Source: Pseudomonas migulae NBRC 103157 (GTDB lineage Bacteria; Pseudomonadota; Gammaproteobacteria; Pseudomonadales; Pseudomonadaceae). Taken from it: a stretch of 59,065 bases of DNA. This document shows, piece by piece, positions 26,125-34,677 of this stretch (the first letter of the stretch is position 1; the number at the start of each line of letters is the position of its first letter). The notes below the pieces were generated by a model. It was not told the DNA's origin. It did not search any database and saw nothing but the letters and a program-made list of their open reading frames with translations. The translations under genes were made by a program, and so were the position numbers. The DNA is taken from contig NZ_BDAG01000044.1 in the NCBI RefSeq assembly GCF_002091715.1, positions 1-59,065 of the forward strand, given 5' to 3'.

Positions 26125-27090
26125 TTGAAGACGATTCTCGCCCGATTCACGACAGTGGCCGTGGTAGTGCTGGCCTTTGTGCTCGGCTGGTTCGCCTGGG
26201 AACACTACACCCGCGCCCCCTGGACCCGGGATGCCCGGGTGCGTGCCGATGTGGTGACCTTGTCCGCCGATGTCGCGGGACGCATCGTCAACCTCGGCGT
26301 GCAGGACAACCAGCATGTGGAGAAGGGCCAGTTGCTGCTGGAAATCGATCCCTCGCGCTACGTCCTGGCAGTGGAACATGCCAAGCGTTCGGTGGAAGTG
26401 GCGAAGGCCTCACTGGGGCAATCCGAAGCGACCATCGTGGCCAGCCAGGCGCTGCTCAAACAGCGTCAGAGCGAGGAGCGCCGCCGCCGTACACTCAAGG
26501 AACGCGCAGCGATTTCCGGTGAAGAGTGGGAAAAATCCAGCACCGATGTCTCGGTGGCCCAGGCCGACTTGCTGCGCAACCAGGCCAACCTGGGGTTTGC
26601 CCAGGCCAACGTGCATCTGGCCATCGCCGCATTGGCCGAGGCTGAACACGACCTGGAGCGTACCCGGGTCGAATCGCCCGTCAGTGGCTACGTCACCAAT
26701 CTGCTGACCCGACAGGGCGACTATGCGACTGCGGGTGGTCCCTTGGTGGCGCTGGTGGACAGTGAATCCTTTTACATCAGCGGCTATTTTGAAGAAACCA
26801 AACTGCCGCGAATCGGGGAGGGTGACCGGGTTGATATCGAGTTGATGAGTGGTGAACGTTTTGGCGGCACCGTGCAAAGCATCGCTTTCGCGATTGCCGA
26901 CCGGGAAAACCTGCCCGGCGGCCGTTTGCTGGCCAACATCAACCCCAGTTACACCTGGGTCAAACTGGCGCAACGGGTGCCGGTGCGGATCAGGATCGAC
27001 GCGGACTATGCCGGTAAAGACAAACTGCGGGCGGGGACGACGGCGACAGTGACCGTCCAGGAAACCCAAAAATCCCAGGATCACCAGTAG
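26125..27090 (+). CDS. HlyD/EmrA-type periplasmic adaptor of the FUSC exporter
   Basis: A 321-residue membrane fusion protein. One N-terminal membrane anchor (about 7-26), then the biotinyl-lipoyl half motif (RADVVTLSADVAGRIVNLGV, then DNQHVEKGQLLLEIDPSRY), a long helical hairpin (about 75-165) and the second lipoyl half with beta-barrel (VSGYVTNLLTRQGDYATAGG). It starts at TTG 26125, with GGGAG nine bases upstream, four bases after the DUF1656 stop. It should connect the FUSC pump to an outer-membrane channel; none is in the operon, and OprN next door is on the other strand. Confidence 0.92.
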   Translation: MKTILARFTTVAVVVLAFVLGWFAWEHYTRAPWTRDARVRADVVTLSADVAGRIVNLGVQDNQHVEKGQLLLEIDPSRYVLAVEHAKRSVEVAKASLGQSEATIVASQALLKQRQSEERRRRTLKERAAISGEEWEKSSTDVSVAQADLLRNQANLGFAQANVHLAIAALAEAEHDLERTRVESPVSGYVTNLLTRQGDYATAGGPLVALVDSESFYISGYFEETKLPRIGEGDRVDIELMSGERFGGTVQSIAFAIADRENLPGGRLLANINPSYTWVKLAQRVPVRIRIDADYAGKDKLRAGTTATVTVQETQKSQDHQ

Positions 27091-27094
27091 CCAA

Positions 27095-27185
27095 TATAGG
27101 AGCAAAGCTTGCTCGCAAAGACGTCAGCACATTCAACATCGATGGCGATTGTCCCACCGCTTTCGCGAGCAAGCTTTGCTCCTAC
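27095..27185. repeat. REP-like palindrome (GCTCGC type)
   Basis: TAGGAGCAAAGCTTGCTCGC and its inverted copy GCGAGCAAGCTTTGCTCCTA form arms of about 20 bp around a 45-bp spacer. It follows the HlyD-type gene and precedes the terminator shared with oprN. Confidence 0.8.
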
Positions 27186-27219
27186 AGGAGGCGTGGTGGA
27201 TTCCCCATTACGATCAGGC

Positions 27220-27262
27220 AAAAAAAAGCCCCGCGACCGAATGAGGCGCGGGGCAAAAAAAA
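27220..27262 (-). terminator. Rho-independent terminator downstream of oprN
   Basis: GCCCCGCG and CGCGGGGC (27228-27254) form an 8-bp GC stem, with an A-run on each side of the plus strand, hence a U-tract in transcripts of either strand. It lies 41 bp beyond the oprN stop and also behind the HlyD-type gene, so it probably serves both convergent operons. Confidence 0.85.
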
Positions 27263-27302
27263 CCTGGTTGGTTGCGGCCAACCAAAGGAGTTCGTTACAG
27301 CG

Positions 27303-28724
27303 TTACTTGCTGGCGACCGTCTCTGGTTGCCAGCCGCCACCAAGGGCTTTGTAGATCGCGACAATGCCGCGATACAGATCGACTTCGGCCTGGGCCTGGG
27401 AGTCTTCCGCCGCCAGTCGCTCGCGCTGGGCATCGAGCAGGACGAGGAAGTCCGACGACCCTTCGCGGTAGCGAATTTCAGCCAGGTCGGCTGCCGCGCG
27501 GCTTGATTCACTCTGACGAATCAGCGAAATCAGGCGTTGCTGGCGTTTGCCGTAATCGCTGAAGGCGTTTTCCGATTCTTCCAGAGCCAGCAGCACTTGT
27601 TGCTCGTAGGTCGCCAGTGCGCCCTCGGCATCCGCGTCGGCACCGCGCAAGCGAGCTCGAACGCTGCCCAGGTCAAACGCTGCCCAGGTGATGCTTGGGC
27701 CCAGTGCCCAGGCGTTGGCCGCCGAAGAACCGATCTGCGAACCACGCCCGGCGGTCCAGCCAAGGAAGCCGCTGAGACTGACCCGTGGGAACAGGTCCGC
27801 CTTGGCCACACCGATACGTGCCGTGGCCGAAGCCAGTTTGCGTTCGGCGCTGAGGACGTCTGGACGACGCTGCAGCAGATCACCCGGATCACCGATCGGC
27901 AGCGCCTTGGCAATCGCTGGCAATTCTTTCGGGCTCAAGTCGACGGTCAGTTTGTCCGGGCGCTCACCCAGCAAGGTGGCGATACGGTTCTTCTGCCGAA
28001 CCTGTTCCGCCTGCAACTGCGGCACGCTGGCTTCGACGGCCGCCAGGCGTGCATCGGCGCGAACCACATCGAGCTGATCGCCGACGCCGGCATCACGCAG
28101 GCTTTCGGTGATCTTGCGCGATTCCTGCTGGTTGTTCAGGTTGGCCAGGGCAATCTTTTCCCGCAGTTGTGCACCGCGCAGTTGACCGTAGGCGTCCACC
28201 AGTTCGGCAATCATGGTGACTTGCAGCTGGTACAGATCGGCTTCGGCCGCTTGCTGTTCGGCATCGCTGGATTCCAGGTTGCGCTGGATGCGACCAAACA
28301 GGTCCAGTTCCCAGGCCATGTCCAGACCCAGGTCATAGCGTTCGCTATTGACCCGTTTGGTGGTCTGGCCCGGAATCTGACCTTTGCCCAGATCACTGCT
28401 TGCACGGCTGGTGATGGTCGGCATGGCGTCATTGCTGACGTCATCACGAATCGCCCGGGCCGCTTTCCAACGGGCGAAGGCGACACGCAAATCGCGGTTG
28501 CCTTGCAGGGATTGCGTCACCAACTGGTTGAGGGTCGGGTCTTCAAACTGTTGCCACCAGACGCCTTCGAAACGCGAGCGGTCGAAGTTTTTCTGGCCGG
28601 CAGCGCCATCGGTGGCTGCAGTGATGTTGGCCGGTTCGGTGGCCGGGGTCTTGTAGTCCGGGCCCACGGCGCAGGCACTCAGGGCCAGTACCAGCAGGCT
28701 CGGCAGGAAGGCTTTCAGGCTCAT
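27303..28724 (-). CDS. oprN: Outer-membrane channel of the MexEF pump, OprN
   Basis: A 473-residue outer-membrane lipoprotein of the NodT/OprM family. Lipobox LALSAC puts the lipidated Cys near residue 18, followed by AVGPDYKTP as in OprN. Two outer-membrane efflux repeats follow; segments such as YDRSRFE-like (FDRSRFEGVWWQQF), RDLRVAFARW, VDAYGQLRGAQLREKIAL and ITWAAFDLGSVRARLRGA agree with P. aeruginosa OprN from memory. ATG overlaps the mexF stop by 4 nt (ATGA), so it is the last gene of mexEF-oprN. It forms the exit duct for chloramphenicol, quinolones and trimethoprim in P. aeruginosa. Confidence 0.95.
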   Translation of the reverse strand: MSLKAFLPSLLVLALSACAVGPDYKTPATEPANITAATDGAAGQKNFDRSRFEGVWWQQFEDPTLNQLVTQSLQGNRDLRVAFARWKAARAIRDDVSNDAMPTITSRASSDLGKGQIPGQTTKRVNSERYDLGLDMAWELDLFGRIQRNLESSDAEQQAAEADLYQLQVTMIAELVDAYGQLRGAQLREKIALANLNNQQESRKITESLRDAGVGDQLDVVRADARLAAVEASVPQLQAEQVRQKNRIATLLGERPDKLTVDLSPKELPAIAKALPIGDPGDLLQRRPDVLSAERKLASATARIGVAKADLFPRVSLSGFLGWTAGRGSQIGSSAANAWALGPSITWAAFDLGSVRARLRGADADAEGALATYEQQVLLALEESENAFSDYGKRQQRLISLIRQSESSRAAADLAEIRYREGSSDFLVLLDAQRERLAAEDSQAQAEVDLYRGIVAIYKALGGGWQPETVASK

Positions 28725-31700
28725 TGTTGCGCCTCCAGTTTCAGGGCCTTGGCCGCTTTGCGTTTCTCACCGCGCTCCACAAAGTTACGAATCAATACGT
28801 AGAACACCGGCGTCAGCAACAGACCGAAGAAAGTCACCCCGAGCATCCCGGAGAACACCGCCACACCCATGGCATGACGCATTTCGGCACCGGCACCGCT
28901 GGAGAACACCAGTGGCACCACACCCATGATGAACGCGAAGGAGGTCATCAGGATCGGCCGCAGACGCAGGCGGCACGCTTCGAGCACCGCAGCCAGCGGG
29001 TTCATGCCTTCTTCCTGTTTGTCCTTGGCAAACTCGACGATCAGAATCGCGTTCTTACACGCAAGTCCCACCAGTACGATCAAGCCGATTTGGGTGAAGA
29101 TGTTGTTGTCGCCTCCCGAAGCAATCACACCGGTGATGGCCGACAGCAGCGTCATCGGTACGATCAGGATCACCGCCAGTGGCAGGCTCCAGCTCTCGTA
29201 TTGAGCCGCGAGTACCAGGAACGCCAGCAATACGCAGAGCGGGAACACGAACAGCGCGGTGTTGCCGGACAGAATCTGCTGGTAGGTCAGGTCGGTCCAC
29301 TCGTAGGTCATGCCGTTCGGAAGTTCTTCCTTGAGCAGTTTCTCGATGGCCGCTTGAGCCTGGCCGGAGCTGTAGCCTGGGGCTGCCGCACCGTTGATTT
29401 CAGCCGTGATGAAGCCGTTGTAGTGCATCACGCGGTCCGGACCCGAGGTGTCGCTGACCTTGATGAAGGTCGCCAGCGGGATCATCTCGCCTTTGTTGTT
29501 CCGCACTTTCAGCTGACCGATCTGGTCCGGCTCGAGGCGGAACTGCTGTTCAGCCTGAACGTTGACCTGATAGGTGCGGCCGAAGCGGTTGAAGTCGTTG
29601 GCATACAGCGAACCCAGGTAAATCTGCAGGGTGTCGAAGATGTCGCTGACGGCCACGCCGTGGGTCTTGGCTTTTTCCCGGTCGATGGCGGCATCGACCT
29701 GCGGCACGTTCACGGTGTAGCTGGTGAACAGGGCGGCCAGTTCCGGCACGTTGTGGCTCTTGGTAATGATGTTCATGGTTTCTTTGTACAGCTCGTCGTA
29801 GCCCAGGTTGCCCCGGTCTTCGATCTGCAGGCGGAAACCACCGATGGTGCCCAGGCCTTGTACCGGCGGCGGCGGGAAGATCGCCATGTAGGCTTCCTGA
29901 ATCCCGGCGAACTGGCCGTTCAAGGCACCGGCAATCGCACCGGCGGACATGCTCGGGTCTTTACGCTCGTCGAACGGTTTCAGGGTCACGAACACAATGC
30001 CGGCGTTCGGGCTGTTGGTGAAACCGTTGATCGACAGGCCCGGGAACGCTACCGCACTTTCCACGCCGGGCTGTTTCAAGGCCAGGTCGGACATGCGTTT
30101 GATCACGTCTTCGGTGCGGTCCAGGCTCGAGGCGTCCGGCAATTGCGCGAAAGCCACCAGGTATTGCTTGTCCTGGCCGGGTACGAAACCGGTCGGGGTG
30201 TGGGCGAAACCGAAGAAGGTCAGCACCATCAGGCCTGCGTACAACAGCAGGGCAATACCGCTGCTGCGGATAACCCGAGCGACGGTGCCGACATAACCAT
30301 GGCTGGCGCGTTCGAAGAACCGATTGAACGGACGGAACAGCCAGCCGCCCAATAGTTTATCAAGCACTTTGGTAAAGCGATCTTTCGGCGCACTGTGGCT
30401 CTTGAGCAACACGGCGGCCAGGGCAGGGGACAGTGTCAGCGAGTTGAACGCCGAGATCACGGTCGAGATGGCAATGGTCAGGGCAAACTGTTTGTAGAAC
30501 TGGCCGGTGAGCCCGGAAATGAACGCCGCCGGGATAAATACCGCACACAGCACCAGCGCCGTCGCGATGATCGGCCCGGTCACCTCTCGCATGGCTTTCT
30601 TGGTGGCTTCTACGGGCGTTTCTCCCAGCTCGATGTGCCTTTCCACGTTCTCCACCACCACGATAGCGTCGTCCACCACGATACCGATGGCCAATACCAG
30701 GCCGAACAGTGACAAGGCGTTCAGCGAGAAGCCGAACAAGTGCATCACTGCAAACGTACCGATCAACGACACCGGCACCGCTACCAGCGGAATGATCGAG
30801 GCACGCCAGGTTTGCAGGAACAGGATCACCACCAGAACCACGAGGATCAGTGCTTCGAAGAGGGTGTGAACCACCGCTTCGATGGAGCCGCGCACGAAGA
30901 TTGTCGGGTCGTAGACGATGCTGAAGTCCATGCCTTCCGGGAAGCCCTTCTTCAGCTCCGCCATCTTGTCGCGCACTTCGTTGGATATTTCGATCGCGTT
31001 GGAACCCGGACGCTGGAAGATCGGAATCGCCACCGCCGGTTGATTGTTCAGCAAGGAGCGCAGGGCGTACTGGCTGGAACCCAGCTCAACGCGCGCGATG
31101 TCTTTCAGACGTGTGATTTCACCGTTGTCGCCGGAGCGAATGATGATGTTCTCGAACTCTTCTTCGGAAACCAGGCGACCTTGGGTGTTGACCGACAACT
31201 GGAACGCCGTGGCATTCGGTGCAGGCGGAGCGCCCAAGGCACCGGCAGCCACTTGACGGTTCTGCTCACGAATCGCAGTCACCACATCGGTGGCAGTCAG
31301 ATTGCGCGAAGCGGTCTTGTTCGGGTCGAGCCACACTCGCAGGGAGTAATCGCCCATACCGAACAGCTGCACATCACCGACACCGCCCAGACGCGCCAGC
31401 TCATCCTTGATGTTGAGCAAGGCGTAGTTGGAGAGGTACAGCATGTCGTAGCGTTTGTCCGGCGAGGTCAAGTGCACAACCATGGTCAGGTCGGGCGACG
31501 CCTTGTCGACGGTAATACCGATGCGCGTCACTTCTTCTGGAAGCTTCGGTTCGGTCCGGGTCACGCGGTTCTGCACCTGCACCTGTGCGTTGTCCAGGTC
31601 AGTGCCCAGTGCAAAGGTGATGGTCAGGGTGATCTTGCCGTCAGCGGTGGACTGCGAAGACATGTACAGCATGTTCTCGACGCCGGTGATGGCTTGCTCC

Positions 31701-31900
31701 AGCGGAGCGGCCACGGTTTCACCGATGACTTTTGGGTTGGCGCCCGGGAAGTTGGCACGGACCACAACGGTCGGTGGCACGACTTCCGGGTATTCGCTGA
31801 TCGGCAACTGGAACAGCGAGATGGCGCCGGCGATCAGGATCAGCAGCGACAGCACCGCTGCGAAGATCGGCCGTGAAATGAAGAATTGGGAAAAATTCAT
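28721..31900 (-). CDS. mexF: RND multidrug efflux transporter MexF
   Basis: A 1059-residue inner-membrane proton/drug antiporter of the HAE-1 RND family. The N-terminus MNFSQFFISRPIFAAVLSLL and the following PISEYPEVVPPTVVVRANFP match MexF almost exactly. The transmembrane proton-relay motif GIVVDDAIVVVENVERH (two adjacent Asp, about residue 405) and the second-half GLACKNAILIVEFAKD are present, and both periplasmic porter regions are full length. It lies 15 nt after mexE and overlaps oprN. Nothing suggests damage. Confidence 0.97.
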   Translation of the reverse strand: MNFSQFFISRPIFAAVLSLLILIAGAISLFQLPISEYPEVVPPTVVVRANFPGANPKVIGETVAAPLEQAITGVENMLYMSSQSTADGKITLTITFALGTDLDNAQVQVQNRVTRTEPKLPEEVTRIGITVDKASPDLTMVVHLTSPDKRYDMLYLSNYALLNIKDELARLGGVGDVQLFGMGDYSLRVWLDPNKTASRNLTATDVVTAIREQNRQVAAGALGAPPAPNATAFQLSVNTQGRLVSEEEFENIIIRSGDNGEITRLKDIARVELGSSQYALRSLLNNQPAVAIPIFQRPGSNAIEISNEVRDKMAELKKGFPEGMDFSIVYDPTIFVRGSIEAVVHTLFEALILVVLVVILFLQTWRASIIPLVAVPVSLIGTFAVMHLFGFSLNALSLFGLVLAIGIVVDDAIVVVENVERHIELGETPVEATKKAMREVTGPIIATALVLCAVFIPAAFISGLTGQFYKQFALTIAISTVISAFNSLTLSPALAAVLLKSHSAPKDRFTKVLDKLLGGWLFRPFNRFFERASHGYVGTVARVIRSSGIALLLYAGLMVLTFFGFAHTPTGFVPGQDKQYLVAFAQLPDASSLDRTEDVIKRMSDLALKQPGVESAVAFPGLSINGFTNSPNAGIVFVTLKPFDERKDPSMSAGAIAGALNGQFAGIQEAYMAIFPPPPVQGLGTIGGFRLQIEDRGNLGYDELYKETMNIITKSHNVPELAALFTSYTVNVPQVDAAIDREKAKTHGVAVSDIFDTLQIYLGSLYANDFNRFGRTYQVNVQAEQQFRLEPDQIGQLKVRNNKGEMIPLATFIKVSDTSGPDRVMHYNGFITAEINGAAAPGYSSGQAQAAIEKLLKEELPNGMTYEWTDLTYQQILSGNTALFVFPLCVLLAFLVLAAQYESWSLPLAVILIVPMTLLSAITGVIASGGDNNIFTQIGLIVLVGLACKNAILIVEFAKDKQEEGMNPLAAVLEACRLRLRPILMTSFAFIMGVVPLVFSSGAGAEMRHAMGVAVFSGMLGVTFFGLLLTPVFYVLIRNFVERGEKRKAAKALKLEAQQ

Positions 31901-31915
31901 CGGAGTCGTTATCCC

Positions 31916-33169
31916 TTAACCGCGTGGGGTTGCAGCAGCCAGTTTCACAACCGAACCTGGCGCGACCTTGGCAGGTGCGACTTGGGGCAGGTTGCTGGCT
32001 TCCAGCGCTTGTCGTTGTTGTGCGAGTGCCGCGAGGGTTTGTTCGCTGGCCATCGGGATCACTTCAGGGGTGACTGGCGAACCGGGACGTACCCGTTGCA
32101 GGCCCTTGACGATGATCGTGTCGTCCTTGTTCAGACCGTTGCGCACAATGCGCAGACCTTCGATTTTCGGACCCAGTTCGACGGCGCGGTATGCAGTCTT
32201 GTTGTCCGCATCCATCACCAGCACAAACTTTTTACCCAGGTCGGTGCCGACGGCTTCGTCGTTGATCAGCACGGCGGAGTAGGTGCCGCTGCCAACCAGT
32301 TTCAGGCGGGCATACAGGCCTGGGGTGTAGGTGCCGTCGGTGTTGTCGAACACGGCGCGACCACGGATGGTGCCGGTTTTCGGGTTGACCTGGTTGTCGA
32401 CGAAGTTCATCACGCCCTGGTGCGGGTTGCCGTCTTCGTTGGACAGACCGAGGTACACCGGGGTGGTGGCGCCGCGTTTGCCCTGGCGAGCGAGCTGGGT
32501 GTATTTGAGGAACACACGCTCGTCGGCGTCGAAGTAGGCGTAGACCTTGTCGGTGGACACAACGCTGGTCAGCGGTGTGGTGTCGGCGGTCACCAGGTTG
32601 CCCGCGGTGATTTCCGCACGGCTGACGCGGCCGCTGATGGGTGCGGTGACGCGGGTGAAGCTCAGGTTGAGTTTGGCCAGATCCAGTTGTGCTTGAAGGG
32701 CACCCACCGCGGCGCGAGCTTCCTGCGCAGCGCTGGTGCGCGAATCAGCCAATTCGGCGGAAATCGCGTTGCTGATGCGCAGACGCTCACCGCGCTGGGC
32801 TTCATTTTCACTGCGGGTGGCATTGGCGCGGGATTGGGCAACCAGTGCTTCGAGGCGGCGGACCTCAGCCTGGAACGGACGTGGGTCGATCTGGAACAGC
32901 AGGTCACCTTTCTTGACCAGCGCGCCTTCAGTGAAGGCCACGTCATCGATCTGTCCGGAGACCCGTGGACGAATCTCTACCGTTTCCGGCGCTTCAAGGC
33001 GCCCAGTGAATTCGTCCCACTCGTTGACCGGTTGTTCCAGCACCTTGGCGACGCTGACTTTCGCCGCAGGCATGGTCGCGGCAGACTCCGGAGCCTTGCC
33101 GCAAGCGCTCATCACCAGCACGGCCAACATGGCCAAGGGGAAGCGCAAATGTTTGAGTGACTGTTCCAT
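31916..33169 (-). CDS. mexE: Periplasmic adaptor (membrane fusion) lipoprotein MexE
   Basis: A 417-residue lipoprotein with lipobox VMSAC (Cys near residue 24) and then GKAPES. Adaptor domains in order: lipoyl half (RVSGQIDDVAFTEGALVKKG), a helical hairpin with NEAQRGERLRISNAISAELA, second lipoyl half (ITAGNLVTADTTPLTSVVST), beta-barrel (VNPKTGTIRGRAVFDN). These match MexE rather than MexA or MexC. Start ATG 33169 (MEQSLKHL) is preferred over 33184 by similarity to P. aeruginosa MexE. First gene of mexEF-oprN, controlled by MexT from the region just upstream. Confidence 0.95.
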   Translation of the reverse strand: MEQSLKHLRFPLAMLAVLVMSACGKAPESAATMPAAKVSVAKVLEQPVNEWDEFTGRLEAPETVEIRPRVSGQIDDVAFTEGALVKKGDLLFQIDPRPFQAEVRRLEALVAQSRANATRSENEAQRGERLRISNAISAELADSRTSAAQEARAAVGALQAQLDLAKLNLSFTRVTAPISGRVSRAEITAGNLVTADTTPLTSVVSTDKVYAYFDADERVFLKYTQLARQGKRGATTPVYLGLSNEDGNPHQGVMNFVDNQVNPKTGTIRGRAVFDNTDGTYTPGLYARLKLVGSGTYSAVLINDEAVGTDLGKKFVLVMDADNKTAYRAVELGPKIEGLRIVRNGLNKDDTIIVKGLQRVRPGSPVTPEVIPMASEQTLAALAQQRQALEASNLPQVAPAKVAPGSVVKLAAATPRG

Positions 33170-33243
33170 GGATGCATCCGCCAATGTATTGAGATGGGCG
33201 GATGATGCTCGGCGAGGTGGTATCGCACGAATCGAATGAAGCG

Positions 33244-33267
33244 AAGGTAACTATCATTCGGAATGAT
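33244..33267 (-). promoter_or_regulatory. Candidate MexT (LysR-type) operator upstream of mexE
   Basis: On the minus strand, 75 bp before the mexE start, lies the perfect palindrome ATCATTCCGAATGAT followed by AGTTACC. It fits ATCA-N5-xxxGAT-N4-ACCxT of the published MexT consensus ATCA(N5)GTCGAT(N4)ACYAT, with three mismatches in the middle block and one in the last. Confidence 0.55.
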
Positions 33268-33378
33268 ATAAGGTCGAAGCGAGCCCTCTAGCATGCACCT
33301 CGGGTTCGAAGGCGATCAATGTGCTTGATGGCAATTCTGTGTTGCGGGGAATGCAGCAATCGGCGCGAGACCGAGTCG

Positions 33379-33464
33379 CGCCCTTCGCGAGCAAGATCGG
33401 CCCCTGCAGGGGATTTATGTCGAGCCCACATCCCCTGCAGGAGCCGAGCTTGCTCGCGAAGGGG
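33379..33464. repeat. REP-like palindrome (TTCGCGAGCAAG type)
   Basis: CCCTTCGCGAGCAAGATCGG and CCCCTGCAGGGG face the inverted arm CCCCTGCAGGAGCCGAGCTT then GCTCGCGAAGGG. It lies between the mexT stop and the mexE promoter, so it probably insulates the two transcripts. The remaining bases of the 321-bp mexE-mexT gap hold the MexT box (33244-33267) and no gene. Confidence 0.8.
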
Positions 33465-33490
33465 CCAGAAGCCCTCATACACAATCAGGA

Positions 33491-34408
33491 TCAGGCCAGG
33501 CTATCCGGATCCCCAAAGAACATCTGAATCCGCGACCGCAACCAGCGCTCACCCGGATCATTATCCTGCGACCCGCGCCACGCCATGTGCAACTCAAAGC
33601 TGCGCACCGGCAACGGCGGATCTTCAGCTCGCACGCCACCGGCTGCCGTCAACGCTTCCGCCGTGTAATCCGGCACGGTGGCGACAATATCAGTGCCGCT
33701 GATCAGCGTACTCAGCCCGTTGAACTGGGGCACAGCGAGCACGACATGCCGCTTGCGCCCGAGTTTTTCCAGTTCTTCATCTATAAAGCCGCTCAGGTCA
33801 CCGGCGAATGACACCAGCGCATGGGGGCGTTCGCAGAAGTCGTCCAGGCTCAATGGGCCCGGCACGCTGTCGGCGCGCAGCAGTTTGGGCATGCTGCGGC
33901 GTAGCACTTTGCGCTTGGCGTTGGCCGGCAGGTCGGCGGTGTAGCTCACGCCGATGGAAATCTCTCCCGAGGCCAGCAGGCTCGGCATCAGGATGTAGTT
34001 GGCCCGACGTACCACCAGCACAATCCCCGGTGATTCGGCGCGCAGGCGTTTGAGCAGCATCGGCAGCAATGCGAACTCGACATCGTCCGACAGGCCGATG
34101 CGGAACACCGCAGTGCTGGTTGCCGGGTCGAATTCCGCCGCACGGCTGACGGCGGTGGAGATCGAGTCCAGGGCCGGCGAGAGCAGGGCGAAGATCTCCA
34201 CCGCCCGGGCGGACGGTTCCATGCTGCGCCCGGTTCGCACGAACAACGGATCATCGAACAGCCCGCGCAGGCGCGAGAGCGCCGCACTGATGGCGGGTTG
34301 GCCGAGGAACAATTTCTCCGCAGCGCGTGTCACACTGCGTTCGTGCATCAATGTTTCGAAAACGATCAACAGGTTCAGGTCGACACGACGCAGGTCATTA
34401 CGATTCAT
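33491..34408 (-). CDS. mexT: LysR-family activator MexT
   Basis: A 305-residue LysR regulator. The HTH region LNLLIVFETLMHERSVTRAA then AEKLFLGQPAISAALSRLR and the whole effector domain agree with P. aeruginosa MexT from memory (MNRNDLRRVDLNLLIVFETL at the start, WLRSRIQMFFGDPDSL at the end). Start ATG 34408 is the MNRNDL methionine with AGGA upstream; a longer reading to 34471 is less likely. In P. aeruginosa MexT activates mexEF-oprN and mexS and represses oprD in response to electrophilic or nitrosative stress. No frameshift of the kind that silences mexT in some laboratory strains is seen. Confidence 0.95.
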   Translation of the reverse strand: MNRNDLRRVDLNLLIVFETLMHERSVTRAAEKLFLGQPAISAALSRLRGLFDDPLFVRTGRSMEPSARAVEIFALLSPALDSISTAVSRAAEFDPATSTAVFRIGLSDDVEFALLPMLLKRLRAESPGIVLVVRRANYILMPSLLASGEISIGVSYTADLPANAKRKVLRRSMPKLLRADSVPGPLSLDDFCERPHALVSFAGDLSGFIDEELEKLGRKRHVVLAVPQFNGLSTLISGTDIVATVPDYTAEALTAAGGVRAEDPPLPVRSFELHMAWRGSQDNDPGERWLRSRIQMFFGDPDSLA

Positions 34409-34427
34409 CTGGAGTCCTGGCAGAGTC

Positions 34428-34451
34428 ATCAAGCTTGACGAGAGCGGCCAT
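34428..34451 (+). promoter_or_regulatory. Candidate MexT box between mexT and mexS
   Basis: ATCA, five bases, GACGAG, four bases, GCCAT. This matches ATCA(N5)GTCGAT(N4)ACYAT with two mismatches in the middle block and one in the last, with exact spacing. It lies 20 bp upstream of the mexT start in the 269-bp divergent region. The site is by eye only. Confidence 0.4.
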
Positions 34452-34677
34452 ATGAGAACAATGGCCGGCATGAATATTACGGGGAAAGGCTGCTACTCTG
34501 CACCGAGTAATTCAGTTTTCCTACAAAGGCTGCTTCGGTTTCTTACGACATTTGAAGATGTCACCGGCGCTGCGGAATCAATGACAGGCATGTCGACTAT
34601 TAATAGCCACTGATAGTCTTGGGTAGAAAGCCCAGATAGAGTTCAGGGCATTAGAGGTTTCTTTGACGAGGTTTGCG

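Noticed and set aside
28724..30355. 543-codon plus-strand frame
   Set aside because: Antisense of mexF; a GC-rich codon shadow.
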